A stretch of DNA of 64,000 nucleotides from the NCBI GenBank assembly GCA_001897835.1, contig MKUN01000029.1, positions 228,439 to 292,438 of the forward strand. The letters are read 5' to 3'. Made by a program: the position numbers and the translations under genes. Under the pieces are notes generated by a model that saw only the letters and a list, made by a program, of their open reading frames with translations, did no database searches and was not told the origin of the DNA. Positions 44,752 to 54,014 of the stretch are shown in pieces. Every line of letters starts with the position of its first letter. The first letter of the stretch is position 1. The stretch comes from Bacteroidetes bacterium 46-16 (GTDB lineage Bacteria > Bacteroidota > Bacteroidia > Chitinophagales > Chitinophagaceae).

Positions 44752-45882
44752 ATGAGAAAAAACGGTACCCTGTTATTGTTGCTCCTGTTTACCCTCTGCG
44801 CCCGCGCGCAGACCCGTATCTATGTGAATGAATACCTGAACATCGGCGTTGGCGCAAGAGGCCTGGGTATGGCGGGTGCACAGGCTGCTACCGTGAAGGA
44901 TGTTACGGCAGGTTACTGGAACCCTGCAGGCCTGATGCATGTGCATGACGATTTCGAGGTGGGCCTGATGCACGCCGAATACTTTTCCGGGAATGCCAAA
45001 TACGATTACGGGGCAGCCGCCATGCCGCTAAAAGATACCCAGCATGTGGTAGGCATCTCCATTCTCCGCTTTGCTATCGACGATATTCCCAATACTATTG
45101 ATTATGTGCAACCCGACGGATCTTTCGACGAAAGCAAGCTCAAATCGATGACCGCAGGCGATTATGCCTTTATTTTATCTTATGCGCAGAAGCTCAAACT
45201 CTTTAAGAATGAGGCCATACAGACCAATATAGGTGCGAATGTAAAGATCATCTACCGCCAGCTCGGTTCACTGGCCCGCGCCTGGGGCGCAGGCATCGAC
45301 GCAGGCATACAGGCCTCGTACAAACAATGGCGCTTTGGCCTTATGGCCAAAGACATTACCACTACCTATACGGCATGGAGCTTTCACCTCTCCGAGCACG
45401 ACAAGTTCGTGTTCGGCAACACGGGCAACGAGATACCCGTAAAATCTTACGAAGTAATGCTGCCGCGTTTCAATTTCGGCTTTTCACGCTACTTCATGCA
45501 GCCGGAAAAAAAGATACAAGTGATGGCAGAGCTGGATGTGGATATGACCACCGACGGCAAGCGCAATACCCTCATCAGCAGCAAGCCCCTGAGCTTCGAC
45601 CCGCATATGGGGATAGAAGGTTCTTATAAGAATACAGTATTCCTGCGCCTGGGCATAGGCAATATTCAAAGGGCCCTGGATGACCGGGATACGACCAACC
45701 AAAAAAAATATACACTGTACCAGCCTGCTGCAGGCATAGGCCTTAAAATAAAAGGCCTGATGATCGACTATGCTTTTACCAGCCTGCAGACACAGGCCAG
45801 CCCCTTGTACACGCATATTATTTCTTTAAGACTGGATATCAATAAACAAAACAGGACAAAACAGGCAGCCGCTAAACAATAG
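44752..45882 (+). CDS. PorV/PorQ-family outer-membrane protein
   Basis: 376 residues with a signal peptide (MRKNGTLLLLLLFTLCARAQ). The FadL-like barrel opening of PorV/PorQ proteins is recognisable: YLNIGVGARGLGMAGAQAATVKDVTAGYWNPAGLM, then strand repeats such as FEVGLMHAEYFSGNAKYDYGAAAMPL and QVMAELDVDM. PorV-type proteins shuttle T9SS cargo from the translocon to the sortase. It is 8 bp upstream of, and cotranscribed with, the PorU2-like peptidase, which makes a shuttle/peptidase pair plausible. Confidence 0.82.
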   Translation: MRKNGTLLLLLLFTLCARAQTRIYVNEYLNIGVGARGLGMAGAQAATVKDVTAGYWNPAGLMHVHDDFEVGLMHAEYFSGNAKYDYGAAAMPLKDTQHVVGISILRFAIDDIPNTIDYVQPDGSFDESKLKSMTAGDYAFILSYAQKLKLFKNEAIQTNIGANVKIIYRQLGSLARAWGAGIDAGIQASYKQWRFGLMAKDITTTYTAWSFHLSEHDKFVFGNTGNEIPVKSYEVMLPRFNFGFSRYFMQPEKKIQVMAELDVDMTTDGKRNTLISSKPLSFDPHMGIEGSYKNTVFLRLGIGNIQRALDDRDTTNQKKYTLYQPAAGIGLKIKGLMIDYAFTSLQTQASPLYTHIISLRLDINKQNRTKQAAAKQ

Positions 45883-45890
45883 TACCTGCA

Positions 45891-48800
45891 ATGCACAAAA
45901 TATATCGTTTCATATCGGTCCTTGCTACTTTACTGCTGCTCCATACAGCCGCTAAAGCGCAACTGTATGGCAATGAATGGATAGATTACAACAAGACCTA
46001 TTACAAATTCCGGGTAGGCAAAGAGGGTATTTACCGCATAAAGAAAGCCGCCCTGGATGCCGCAGGCATACCGGGCAGCCTGAACGGCACACAATTCCTG
46101 GTGTACCGCGATGGGCAGGAAGTGCCCTTGTATACCTCCACACAGGGTCCATTAGGCGCTGCAGACTACATAGAGTTCTACGGGAAAAAAAATGATGGCA
46201 GCCTCGACAGGAATTTATATGTAGACCCGAACTGGCAGGCCGATCCCGGCTCAAGCCTGTTTACCGATACAGCCTGTTATTATCTTACTTATGACAATGG
46301 CAATAACCACCTGCGTTATATACAGAATACCAATGTTATACCACCCAGTCCACCCTCTCCTGAAGCCATTTGTAACGTCACCTCGGTAAATCATTTTAAA
46401 GACCATTTTTTTAGTGGCCGCACCTACTCTTCCGATGACCAATTCTATTCTTCCCAATTCGACCAGGCCGAAGGTTTTATACTCCAGGATGGCTTTGACC
46501 TGAACCTGGCCTCCGATGCCTATATCGCAGCGCCCGGTGTACTCAATACCGAACCGGCGACCCTGCGCACGCGCGTATTGGTAACTAACCGGAGTGTCAC
46601 TGCCAATCCGCTCGATCTTCAAATTGCCATCGACGGACAGCCATTAGCCGACTCTGTTATCAGTTTATCTGCATCACCGGCGGCAGTAAAGGAGTTCGTG
46701 CTTCCAATACCCGCAGGTATTATTGGCATTGACAATCTCGTGCATTTTACACCCAGCCTGGCCAATGCGAGTGGCATTAACTACTATGGTTGCTCATTTG
46801 TAGAACTGGACTATGCCCACGACTTTAACATCAACTTTGCCGATCATTTTAGCTTCAGCCTCAGTGCCAATACCAACAACCAATATCTTGAATTCCAGAA
46901 TTTCAGCGATGGCGGCAATCCGCCCCGTCTCTACGACCTTACGAACAGGCAATGGTACAGCGGTGACATCAGCACACCGGGCATCCTGAAGTTTTACCTC
47001 GACCCCTCATTGACCGATCGCGACTTAACACTCTATGCTGCAACGAGCACCATCATCAGCGATCTGTCACCGGTCAAGACGATACAATTCACCAATTATG
47101 TCAGCGCTGCAAACCAGGCCGCCTACCTCATCATTACGCACAAAGCCCTTATGGACTATAACGGGCATAACTATGTGCAGGATTATAAAGACTACCGTAG
47201 CTCAGCAACTGGTGGCGCTTATACCGTTGGCATTGCCGATGTCAGCGATCTCTATGATGAGTTCGCATACGGCACAGATATACATCCGCTGGCAATAAAG
47301 AACTTCCTACGCTACGCATACGATCATTGGGCAACAAAGCCCGCCTATGTGCTGCTGGCAGGCAAAGGGCTTTTATACAATAAGTACAAAGAATACCTGC
47401 AAAACCCCAATACCTACACCTTCCCTATAGTGCCTACTTATGGCAATCCCGGCTCTGATGTGGACTTTGTGAATTTTGGCACCAACCTGAAACAAAAAAT
47501 AAGCATCGCAAGGATATCGGTACTTAACGGGCTGGAGATCGGCACTTACCTCGACAAAGTAAAAGCATACGAAGGGGCCATAAAGCCTGCCATACAGCCC
47601 TCGGCCGCTACCGAGCTCTGGAAAAAGAACGTGTTGCACATCGCGGGCGGCAGTGATGCCAACCTGCAAAGCATCCTGCTCACCACGCTGAATGCGGGCG
47701 CTGCGGTGGTACAGAATATCTATGCTGGCGACAGGGTCACCACCATAGCCAAGAACACGGCCAGCCCTATTGATGCCGCGGGCAGCGCTTTTGTGGATTC
47801 TATGATCAATAGTGGCGTAGGCCTCCTCACATTCCACGGGCATGCTTCCTCTGGCAACTTTGATTTTAATCTTAACAACCCCGAGCAATACCACAACAGT
47901 CCCCGCATGCCCATATTCACTGCCCTGGGCTGTGATGTATCGCAGATATACGAGCTCACTACGCAGCGCACCATAAGCGAACGCTACATCAATGCCCCCA
48001 ATGGCGGAGCAATAGCCATGATCGCACAGGACAACCTGGGCTATACCAATTTTCACTACACTTATATCAGGCCCTATTATGCAGCAATAGCCAATACCGA
48101 TTATAATGGCACCATTGGCTCACAGTACAAAGTGGCATACGATAGTATGCTCGCCATCTATAACATTGCCAACAGCAGTACCAACTTTAATTTTACCGAA
48201 CTCGAAAGCATCATACTACAGGGCGATCCGGCCATAAGTGCCTACAATACGTCAAAACCCGACTACCATGTATCCGACAGCAGCATATCTTCCGTTCCTT
48301 ATAATGTAAGCACTGCACTCGATTCATTTAAACTCAAAATAGTTTGCTACGACCTGTCAAAGGCCCTGCGCGATACCGTAAATATCAAGATAGAGCATAC
48401 TAACCCGGCTGGCCTTACCAGCACCATAGCTACATTGCCCGTCGTCAACCTCTTTTTTACCGATACGGTATCGGTAAGCGTTCCTATCAACAAACTTACC
48501 GACCTGGGCCTGAACCGCTATAAAGTGACCATAGATCCCGACAATGCCTACGATGAGGTAAGCGAAACGAACAACGAGGGCAACTTCAGCATATTCATCT
48601 ATGCCAACAACCTCGTACCCGTTTACCCGCCTGAGTTCGGCATAGTGGGCCAGCAGGGAGTTACCCTTAAGGCCACAACCCTCAACTCATTTCAAACACC
48701 CGGCAGCTACCGGATGGAAATAGACACCACCGAACTATTTAACAGCCCGCTTAAACAGCAAACGGTTATGACAGGTCCTCCCGGCGTCATAAAATGGACG

Positions 48801-50972
48801 CCCCTGCTCAGTCTTAGCGATTCCACCGTTTATTTCTGGAGGGCCGCTTACGACAGCCTCGTGAATGGCAATTATTCATGGACCAATAGTTCCTTCATCT
48901 TTATACCGCAAAAGAACGGCTGGAACCAGTCGCATTATTATCAATACTTAAAAGATAGTTTCATTACCCTTGGTATGGACAATGGCAGGGCATTCAATTA
49001 CCCGCTCATTAACAATGCGGTGATAGCAAGGAATGCCGTGCTGAGCACAGACCCTAACTGGACCTTCACCGCCTCCGACTGTGATGTGATCGTAAATGAT
49101 GTGGAAGTGCAAAAAGCAGGCTGCGATCCTTATGTGGGCACCTTACAGGTCATGGTCTTCGATTCGGCCGATGCACAGCTTTGGGTAAACCCGCCCGCAG
49201 GGCAAAGCGGTGCTTATCCCCGTTGCCTTTCCAGGAACATAGTTGCATTCGAGTTCCCCCTCAACACCCTGGCCTCCAGAAATAACATCCGTCATTTTCT
49301 CGACAGCATACCCAATAACGATTATGTGCTGTTGCGTAACTTCATCAGCTTAGGTAACAACCAATACCAGCCGGCATTCGTTGATGCCTGGAAAGCAGAT
49401 ACATCGGTCAATGGCTCCGGGCAATCACTCTATCACACCATCAAAAATATGGGCTTCGACATGATCGATTCTTTTTACAAAAAAAGAGTGTTCATCCTCG
49501 CACGCAAAAAAGGCAATAATGGATATCCCGTTTACCAGAAATTTTCTGCCGACACTTCTGATAAAATTGAACTCGATTTTAATATACAAACACTGCGTTA
49601 CAGCGGCACACTCAGTACCAAAGTCATAGGGCCTGCCAAAACATGGACCCAACTGCTATGGAGAACACATGCTGCGGACAACGCCCCGCAAAATGACAGT
49701 TGCTACCTGCAGGTCAGCGGTATATCGCCCACAGGCACCCCAACCCTGCTGTTCACCACAAGGAACCGCGACACAAGCCTTACCGGTATCAATGCGGCCA
49801 CTTACCCCAGCCTCAAACTGCAATGGTTCAATCAGGATACACTTACACATACGCCTCCGCAACTCGATTACTGGCGCATCTACTATGTGCCCGTGCCTGA
49901 GGCAGCGCTTAACCCCGCAGCGCACCTGGTACTTACCGATACGGTACAGGTAGGCCAGGTAAATGATTTTTCGGTAGCCATAGAAGAGCTTGCCGGGCAG
50001 CCAATGGACAGTATGCTTGTACGCTTCAGGCTTATCGATGCGAGTGGCAATTCGCACCTGCTGGCCGATAAAAAATATAAAAAGCTCAACGGCAATGACA
50101 CCCTGCAGGCTTCCTTCTCCTTCGATCCCTCATCCTATCCCGGTACCGATGTCTTGTTCATCGAGGCCAACCCCGATAACAACCAGCCCGAGCAATACCA
50201 TCCCAACAACTTAGGTTACATCACCTTCGTAGTGAACAGAGATAAGCTAAATCCTTTTATTGACGTCACTTTCGATGGAGTGCATATACTGGATAAAGAC
50301 ATTGTATCTGCCAAACCTTTTATCAAGATCTCGCTGCGCGACGAGAACAAGTACCTGGCCCTTGACGATACCAGCCTGGTAAGCCTGTCTATACGCTACC
50401 CCAGCGACCCCCTTACATCACGCCGCACACTCAACTTTGATAATACTATTTGCAAATTCATACCTGCATCGCTCAACAAAGGCAAGAACGAAGCAATGAT
50501 AGAATACCGGCCCGAATTTACCGAAGACGGCATTTACGAACTATATGTAAATGGCAAGGACAAAACGGGAAATGTAAGCGGTACCGACGATTACCGCATA
50601 TCATTCGAGGTGGTCAATAAGCCCAGCATTACCAATATACTCAACTACCCCAACCCTTTCTCCACGGCTACTGCTTTCCTGTTCACACTTACCGGCGCTC
50701 AAATACCTTCACAACTTAAGATACAGATCCTTACCGTGACCGGTAAAGTGGTGAAGGAGATCACTAAAGCCGAATTGGGCCCCCTGCATATAGGCAGGAA
50801 CATAACCGAATATAAATGGGATGGCAAAGATCAATATGGCCAGATGCTGGGCAATGGTGTGTACCTGTACCGCGTGGTCACCTCTCTCAATGGTAATAAT
50901 ATGGACCATAGGGACAGTGGGGCCGATAAATTCTTCAAACATGGTTATGGTAAGATGTATATAATGCGATAA
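45891..50972 (+). CDS. C25-family peptidase, PorU2-like putative T9SS sortase
   Basis: 1693 residues with a signal peptide ending near AKAQ (residue 24). After N-terminal beta domains (FRVGKEGIYRIKKAAL, about 38-130), the gingipain-type C25 peptidase domain lies at about 430-760. The probable catalytic dyad is His651 in LLTFHGHASSG and Cys681 in FTALGCDVSQIYE, 30 residues apart as in the family. Ig-like and CARDB-like domains follow, and the C-terminus is a FlgD-type Ig/sorting-like module (LNYPNPFSTATAFLF, KVVKEITKAEL, LGNGVYLYRV). The size and the PorV-like neighbour match PorU2 proteins; a role in cargo processing is inferred. Confidence 0.82.
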   Translation: MHKIYRFISVLATLLLLHTAAKAQLYGNEWIDYNKTYYKFRVGKEGIYRIKKAALDAAGIPGSLNGTQFLVYRDGQEVPLYTSTQGPLGAADYIEFYGKKNDGSLDRNLYVDPNWQADPGSSLFTDTACYYLTYDNGNNHLRYIQNTNVIPPSPPSPEAICNVTSVNHFKDHFFSGRTYSSDDQFYSSQFDQAEGFILQDGFDLNLASDAYIAAPGVLNTEPATLRTRVLVTNRSVTANPLDLQIAIDGQPLADSVISLSASPAAVKEFVLPIPAGIIGIDNLVHFTPSLANASGINYYGCSFVELDYAHDFNINFADHFSFSLSANTNNQYLEFQNFSDGGNPPRLYDLTNRQWYSGDISTPGILKFYLDPSLTDRDLTLYAATSTIISDLSPVKTIQFTNYVSAANQAAYLIITHKALMDYNGHNYVQDYKDYRSSATGGAYTVGIADVSDLYDEFAYGTDIHPLAIKNFLRYAYDHWATKPAYVLLAGKGLLYNKYKEYLQNPNTYTFPIVPTYGNPGSDVDFVNFGTNLKQKISIARISVLNGLEIGTYLDKVKAYEGAIKPAIQPSAATELWKKNVLHIAGGSDANLQSILLTTLNAGAAVVQNIYAGDRVTTIAKNTASPIDAAGSAFVDSMINSGVGLLTFHGHASSGNFDFNLNNPEQYHNSPRMPIFTALGCDVSQIYELTTQRTISERYINAPNGGAIAMIAQDNLGYTNFHYTYIRPYYAAIANTDYNGTIGSQYKVAYDSMLAIYNIANSSTNFNFTELESIILQGDPAISAYNTSKPDYHVSDSSISSVPYNVSTALDSFKLKIVCYDLSKALRDTVNIKIEHTNPAGLTSTIATLPVVNLFFTDTVSVSVPINKLTDLGLNRYKVTIDPDNAYDEVSETNNEGNFSIFIYANNLVPVYPPEFGIVGQQGVTLKATTLNSFQTPGSYRMEIDTTELFNSPLKQQTVMTGPPGVIKWTPLLSLSDSTVYFWRAAYDSLVNGNYSWTNSSFIFIPQKNGWNQSHYYQYLKDSFITLGMDNGRAFNYPLINNAVIARNAVLSTDPNWTFTASDCDVIVNDVEVQKAGCDPYVGTLQVMVFDSADAQLWVNPPAGQSGAYPRCLSRNIVAFEFPLNTLASRNNIRHFLDSIPNNDYVLLRNFISLGNNQYQPAFVDAWKADTSVNGSGQSLYHTIKNMGFDMIDSFYKKRVFILARKKGNNGYPVYQKFSADTSDKIELDFNIQTLRYSGTLSTKVIGPAKTWTQLLWRTHAADNAPQNDSCYLQVSGISPTGTPTLLFTTRNRDTSLTGINAATYPSLKLQWFNQDTLTHTPPQLDYWRIYYVPVPEAALNPAAHLVLTDTVQVGQVNDFSVAIEELAGQPMDSMLVRFRLIDASGNSHLLADKKYKKLNGNDTLQASFSFDPSSYPGTDVLFIEANPDNNQPEQYHPNNLGYITFVVNRDKLNPFIDVTFDGVHILDKDIVSAKPFIKISLRDENKYLALDDTSLVSLSIRYPSDPLTSRRTLNFDNTICKFIPASLNKGKNEAMIEYRPEFTEDGIYELYVNGKDKTGNVSGTDDYRISFEVVNKPSITNILNYPNPFSTATAFLFTLTGAQIPSQLKIQILTVTGKVVKEITKAELGPLHIGRNITEYKWDGKDQYGQMLGNGVYLYRVVTSLNGNNMDHRDSGADKFFKHGYGKMYIMR

Positions 50973-51041
50973 TATCTACATATGTTATATTGATAAAAAT
51001 ATTCTTATACATGAAATGGCATGAAGGCAAATGGTATATGT

Positions 51042-51071
51042 TTTGTTTTTCAAAAATTGTTTCTATCTTTC
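51042..51071 (+). promoter_or_regulatory. Candidate promoter of the DUF6089 gene
   Basis: TTTG at 51042-51045 and TATCTTTC at 51064-51071, 18 bp apart, approximate the Bacteroidota promoter with one mismatch in the -7 box. Transcription would start near 51078, about 23 bases before the TTG start codon. Confidence 0.45.
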
Positions 51072-51100
51072 GGTATTCATCTTTACTAAAATATTAGGCC

Positions 51101-51967
51101 TTGAAACGTATTTTACTCTCCCTGGCACTTATGCTACCTTTCTGTACCTGGGCGCAAATGCACCACGAGATCGGATTGACCGCAGGAGTTTCCAATTATT
51201 ATGGGGATTTGCAGAATAAGATCTTTGCTGATTACGGTTATAAACCTATGGGAGGTATCTATTATAAGTACTTCATGAGCCCCCATGTGGGCATCAGGAT
51301 GGGCTTTAACTTCACCCAGGTAACTGCCGGCGACAGCCTCTCCGATATACAGGTGAACAAGTATCGCAACCTGAGCTTTGCTACTGCTATAGCCGAATGT
51401 TATGCCGCACTCGAACTGAATTTACTTCCTATTGACATCAACCGCATGAAGGTAACCCCTTACATCTTCGGTGGTATTGGTGCTTTCTATTACGATCCTT
51501 ATACGCTGGGGCTTAAAGGCGAAAAAGTGTTCCTTCGCCCGCTGGGTACCGAAGGACAAGGCGTACCTAACTACCCCGACCGTAAAACATACAGCCACGT
51601 AAGTGCATGTTTCCCCTTCGGCGGTGGTCTTAAATTCCTTATAGGCAATACACTCGTTGTTACTACCGAGATCGGTTTCCGTTATACCAACACCGATTAC
51701 CTGGATGATGTAAGCAAGTCTTATGTCAACCTTGATACACTGGCTAAGTATAAAGGCAAGCAGTCTGCAGACCTTTCATATCGTGGCGGTAGCGTACCAG
51801 GTGCCGATCCTGATTATTATCCCGACTATAAGTTCCAGCGCGGCGATAGCAAATCCAACGACTGGTACTGGTTTGGTAACGTGGGCATCGCAGTTTATTT
51901 CAGGGCATTTGGCAACAGGCGCCTTGGTTACATACACTGCCCCCGCTTCTTCAAACCATGGCACTAA
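51101..51967 (+). CDS. DUF6089-family outer-membrane protein, TTG start
   Basis: 288 residues starting with TTG at 51101. An in-frame TAG at 51095 rules out a longer form, and the TTG start gives an ideal signal peptide, (M)KRILLSLALMLPFCTWAQ; the next ATG, ten codons later, would remove its basic head. The barrel opens HEIGLTAGVSNYYGDLQNK, the family hallmark, and continues KPMGGIYYKYFMSPHVGIRMGFNF and TPYIFGGIGAFYYDP. Function is unknown; it is a surface-exposed or periplasm-facing barrel of Bacteroidota. A bidirectional terminator follows. Confidence 0.85.
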   Translation: MKRILLSLALMLPFCTWAQMHHEIGLTAGVSNYYGDLQNKIFADYGYKPMGGIYYKYFMSPHVGIRMGFNFTQVTAGDSLSDIQVNKYRNLSFATAIAECYAALELNLLPIDINRMKVTPYIFGGIGAFYYDPYTLGLKGEKVFLRPLGTEGQGVPNYPDRKTYSHVSACFPFGGGLKFLIGNTLVVTTEIGFRYTNTDYLDDVSKSYVNLDTLAKYKGKQSADLSYRGGSVPGADPDYYPDYKFQRGDSKSNDWYWFGNVGIAVYFRAFGNRRLGYIHCPRFFKPWH

Positions 51968-51991
51968 GCAAAAAACTTTATTGGTGATATA

Positions 51992-52025
51992 AATAAAGGC
52001 TGCCTTTGGCAGCCTTTATTATTTT
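51992..52025. terminator. Bidirectional terminator between the DUF6089 gene and hisS
   Basis: A perfect 13-bp stem AATAAAGGCTGCC / GGCAGCCTTTATT with a 3-base loop lies between two convergent genes, followed by TATTTTG on the plus strand. Confidence 0.88.
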
Positions 52026-52044
52026 GACAGCTACTATAGGGTAG

Positions 52045-53439
52045 CTACACTGTTTTCAGCATGTTGATACATTCAGGCAAGGCCAGCATTTCCTGCTTGC
52101 CTGTAGTGAAGTTCTTTACGCTTATCATATTCTTTTCCCGCTCTTCATCCCCCGGCAGCAATACATAAGCGACACCCCTTTTATTGGCATACTTCATTTG
52201 CTTATCAAATTTTGCTGCATCAGGATACAGTTCTGCCGCTACGCCTTCGCTACGCAGGGCTTTGAGCAGGTGCAGGGCATATTGTTCATTAGCCCCGCCA
52301 AAGTTCACCAGCATCACAGAGGCACCTGTAGCCAGGTGTTCGGGAAATATTTGCAGCTCTTCCATCACATCATATATCCGGTCTATCCCAAAGGATACGC
52401 CTACACCCGACAAATTCTTAAGGCCGAACAGGCCTGTAAGATCATCATAACGGCCACCGCCGCCTATACTGCCCATTTGCACGGCTCCGGTGGTCACTTC
52501 CACGATCACGCCGGTATAATAATTAAGGCCCCGTGCCAGGCTTATGTCCACTTCTACTTTGGCCTCCCATTGCTCCTCAGCAAGTTCGCTGCGATAGGCA
52601 AGTGTTTGCCGCAGTTCAGCAATGCCCTGCAGACCCGTAGCACTGCTGTCCATTATAGCTTCCAGTGCCATCAGCTTCTCTTCGTTATTCCCATTTACAT
52701 CGGTCACTTTCTGTATCTGTGTTATGCCGGCATCATTGATACCGCGCTGCTGCAACTCTTTGGCCACGCCATCCCAGCCTATCTTATCCAGCTTATCCAG
52801 CGCTATGGTTATATCCATCATCAGCTCCGGCGTGCCGCATAGCTCAGCAATGCCGGCCAGCAGTTTACGGCTGTTTATCTTCACACTTACGTTGGGTATA
52901 CCCAGTTGATGAAATGCACTTTGATAAATGCACAGCAGCTCTGCCTCGTTGATCAGGGAAGTGCTGCCCACCACGTCGGCATCGCATTGCCAGAACTCAC
53001 GGTAGCGGCCTTTCTGCGGCCTGTCGGCACGCCATACTGGCTGCATCTGGTAACGGCGGAATGGGAAAGCTAACTCATTTTGATGCATCACCACATAGCG
53101 GGCAAAAGGTATGGTAAGATCGTAGCGTAATGCCCGTTCTGTCACTACAGGAGATGAGTATGCTTTGCTCAGTACCTTGCCCCACTCCTCATTCAGTCTT
53201 CCTTTGTCCTCTTCTTTCTTTTCATGGAGCCCGTTATTCAGTATCTTAAAAATAAGCCGGTCTCCTTCTTCCCCGTATTTACCCGTCAGGGTCAGCAGGT
53301 TTTCCATGGCCGGTGTTTCCAGCGGCTGGTAACTATAGGTCTCGAAAATATTCCTGAGGGTATTGAATATATACTGCCGCTTACGCACTTCCTCAGGCGA
53401 AAAATCTCTTGTTCCTTGTGGTATCGATGGTTTTGACAT
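52045..53439 (-). CDS. hisS: Histidyl-tRNA synthetase
   Basis: 464 residues. The N-terminal QGTRDFSPEEVRKR and class II motif 2 (FPFRRYQMQPVWRADRPQKGRYREFWQCDAD) are present, as is the histidine-binding LARGLNYYTGVIVEV. GGGGRYDDLTGLFG and GVSFGIDRIYDVM form motif 3. The C-terminal anticodon-binding domain follows (VMLVNFGG to GKQEMLALPE). It charges tRNA-His. A charged insert near residues 72-100 is a variation seen in Bacteroidota enzymes. It lies 7 bp after the phosphatase gene in the same operon. Confidence 0.95.
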   Translation of the reverse strand: MSKPSIPQGTRDFSPEEVRKRQYIFNTLRNIFETYSYQPLETPAMENLLTLTGKYGEEGDRLIFKILNNGLHEKKEEDKGRLNEEWGKVLSKAYSSPVVTERALRYDLTIPFARYVVMHQNELAFPFRRYQMQPVWRADRPQKGRYREFWQCDADVVGSTSLINEAELLCIYQSAFHQLGIPNVSVKINSRKLLAGIAELCGTPELMMDITIALDKLDKIGWDGVAKELQQRGINDAGITQIQKVTDVNGNNEEKLMALEAIMDSSATGLQGIAELRQTLAYRSELAEEQWEAKVEVDISLARGLNYYTGVIVEVTTGAVQMGSIGGGGRYDDLTGLFGLKNLSGVGVSFGIDRIYDVMEELQIFPEHLATGASVMLVNFGGANEQYALHLLKALRSEGVAAELYPDAAKFDKQMKYANKRGVAYVLLPGDEEREKNMISVKNFTTGKQEMLALPECINMLKTV

Positions 53440-53446
53440 AAATGCT

Positions 53447-53902
53447 TTACTTATACTTTTCTATTATGGCATCACAGGTGCGGCTCAGCATATCATACAC
53501 GGCATGGTAGCCCATCTCGGGGCCATACCAGGGGTCAGGTACCGATGCATTACTCCCCGGCTCCAGTTCGTTCAGGAACAGTTCCACCTTAGTCATATCG
53601 GCCTGTGGTCCCGCTATCCTTCTTATCTCCTGGTACACATCATCCGCCATCGCATATACCTTATCATAAGCATCAATGTCCGCTGCACTGAACTTCTTTG
53701 CCCGTTGCATGGATATATCCACCCCGTTGCGCGCGCATACCTTTTGCGAATACTTATGGGGCGGCTCACCTACATGGTATGATTGCACGCCTGCCGACGC
53801 CACGCTCCAGTTCAAATTCTTTGTCCTGATCTTGTACCTCATTATCCCTTCCGCCATTGGCGAGCGGCAGATATTACCGAGGCAAACCATTAATATCCTC
53901 AT
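53447..53902 (-). CDS. Low-molecular-weight protein-tyrosine phosphatase
   Basis: 151 residues, the usual size. The phosphate loop CLGNICRSPMAEG (Cys7 and Arg13 in C-x5-R) and the general-acid loop VPDPWYG (Asp of DPW) are intact. It hydrolyses phosphotyrosine; bacterial members often act on exopolysaccharide kinases or arsenate. It is upstream of and probably cotranscribed with hisS; no tyrosine kinase gene is nearby, so the substrate is unknown. Confidence 0.92.
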   Translation of the reverse strand: MRILMVCLGNICRSPMAEGIMRYKIRTKNLNWSVASAGVQSYHVGEPPHKYSQKVCARNGVDISMQRAKKFSAADIDAYDKVYAMADDVYQEIRRIAGPQADMTKVELFLNELEPGSNASVPDPWYGPEMGYHAVYDMLSRTCDAIIEKYK

Positions 53903-54014
53903 AATATGCCCGCAAAACTATTAAAAACAGCACAACCCGGTTTAAAATTTATCATAAAGCTTTTGCAATAAGTAGCTTTATAGGGCCCTAATCATTATTT
54001 TTAATACCCTTTTT

